Source of the DNA: an uncultured Prevotella sp.
Lineage (GTDB): Bacteria > Bacteroidota > Bacteroidia > Bacteroidales > Bacteroidaceae
NCBI GenBank assembly: GCA_937880835.1
Contig: CALGRN010000097.1
Span: 1-6,993 of the forward strand
Direction: 5' to 3'
Length of the DNA: 6,993 nucleotides
The notes below the pieces were generated by a model, which ran no database searches, was not told the origin of the DNA, and was given only the letters and a program-made list of their open reading frames with translations. The position numbers were made by a program, and so were the translations under genes. Position 1 is the stretch's first letter; each line of letters starts with the position of its first letter. Of the stretch, positions 6,539 through 6,993 are shown one piece after another.

Positions 6539-6569
6539 TTTGCTTGATACGATAAATTTAATAACTTTG
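6539..6569 (+). promoter_or_regulatory. Bacteroidetes-type promoter for the ROK kinase gene
   Basis: TTTG (6539-6542), a 19-base spacer and TAACTTTG (6562-6569) match both boxes of the primary sigma consensus of Bacteroides at the right distance. Transcription would start near 6575, leaving an AT-rich leader of about 50 bases before ATG 6629. Confidence 0.65.
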
Positions 6570-6628
6570 CCACTACTTAAATTTTTATACACATAAAGAG
6601 TTTTACAATTAAATATATATAAAGAATA

Positions 6629-6993
6629 ATGAATTCACAAATATTGAAACCGTATGTCATAGGTTTGGATTTAGGTGGCACTAATTCTGTATTCGGTATT
6701 GTTGACAGTCGAGGCGAAATAAAAGCCACTACTGCTATAAAGACACAGGCTTATCTGAATGTTGAAGATTATGTTGATGCTTCTGTCGAAGCATTGCATA
6801 TTATAATTGATCAGGTAGGCGGAATAGAGAACATCAAGGCAATGGGAATAGGTGCGCCCAACGGAAACTATTATAAAGGTACGATAGAGTTTGCACCTAA
6901 TTTGAACTGGGGAAACAATGGTGTTGTGCCTTTGGCGGATATGTTCAGCAAGAAACTTGATATACCCGTTGCGCTTACCAATGATGCTAATGC
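6629..6993 (+). CDS. ROK-family sugar kinase (glucokinase-like), 3' end outside window
   Basis: ROK proteins include sugar kinases that phosphorylate glucose, N-acetylglucosamine or similar sugars with ATP in the cytoplasm, and repressors that carry an added DNA-binding head. Here the protein starts directly with the phosphate-binding motif VIGLDLGGTNSVFGIVD (residues 10-26), with no helix-turn-helix ahead of it, so a kinase is favoured. Further marks are GIGAPNGNYYKGTI (73-86), PNLNW (90-94) and LTNDAN (116-121), whose Asp119 is the expected catalytic base. The frame continues to the window edge after 121 codons, about a third of a usual 300-330 residue protein; the zinc-binding cysteine cluster that would confirm the family is beyond the edge. 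The upstream leader ends AAAGAATA before the ATG, without a Shine-Dalgarno site. It is divergent from the exporter operon and has its own promoter. Sugar specificity cannot be told. Confidence 0.93.
   Translation, partial: MNSQILKPYVIGLDLGGTNSVFGIVDSRGEIKATTAIKTQAYLNVEDYVDASVEALHIIIDQVGGIENIKAMGIGAPNGNYYKGTIEFAPNLNWGNNGVVPLADMFSKKLDIPVALTNDAN

Noticed and set aside
6629..6993. ROK-type transcriptional repressor
   Set aside because: The nucleotide-binding motif begins at about residue 10, leaving no room for the N-terminal winged helix found in ROK repressors.

Overview
This window looks like a chromosomal segment of a Bacteroidales bacterium (Bacteroides/Prevotella relatives). It is AT-rich, the genes lack clear Shine-Dalgarno sites, there is a promoter of the Bacteroidetes type (TTTG, 19 bases, TAnnTTTG), and the recognisable proteins (release factor 3, the DUF4924-type protein, the ROK kinase) read like Bacteroidales members. 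These assignments come from recalled family features; no database search was run.

Left part (1-2254, plus strand): a gene pair for proteins of unknown role. The first runs in from the left edge and ends in an NTF2-like fold. The second, 32 bases later, has a signal peptide, a PEGA-like beta domain, TPR helices and an apparent outer-membrane barrel region. It is broken by a one-base shift near 1531-1540, so it is either a recent pseudogene or carries a sequence error. A perfect 19-bp hairpin closes this unit.

Middle (2255-2677): a gene-free convergent region. It holds two strong hairpin terminators, one per converging unit, and between them a GC-rich palindrome resembling REP-type dispersed elements.

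Right part (2678-6483, minus strand): a probable four-gene unit read in the order LysE-type exporter, DUF4924-type protein, dTDP-4-dehydrorhamnose reductase (rfbD), peptide chain release factor 3 (prfC). Gaps are 73, 51 and 22 bases and I see no good internal promoter. The genes are housekeeping in character but not one pathway: rfbD makes the last step of dTDP-L-rhamnose, prfC recycles release factors, the exporter acts in the inner membrane.

Right edge (6484-6993): a 145-base divergent promoter region and the first 121 codons of a ROK-family sugar kinase on the plus strand, cut by the window end. I found no RNA genes, CRISPR arrays, insertion sequences or phage genes. The most notable items are the frameshifted envelope gene with its NTF2-like partner and the REP-like palindrome; nothing here amounts to a convincing new defence or mobile system.
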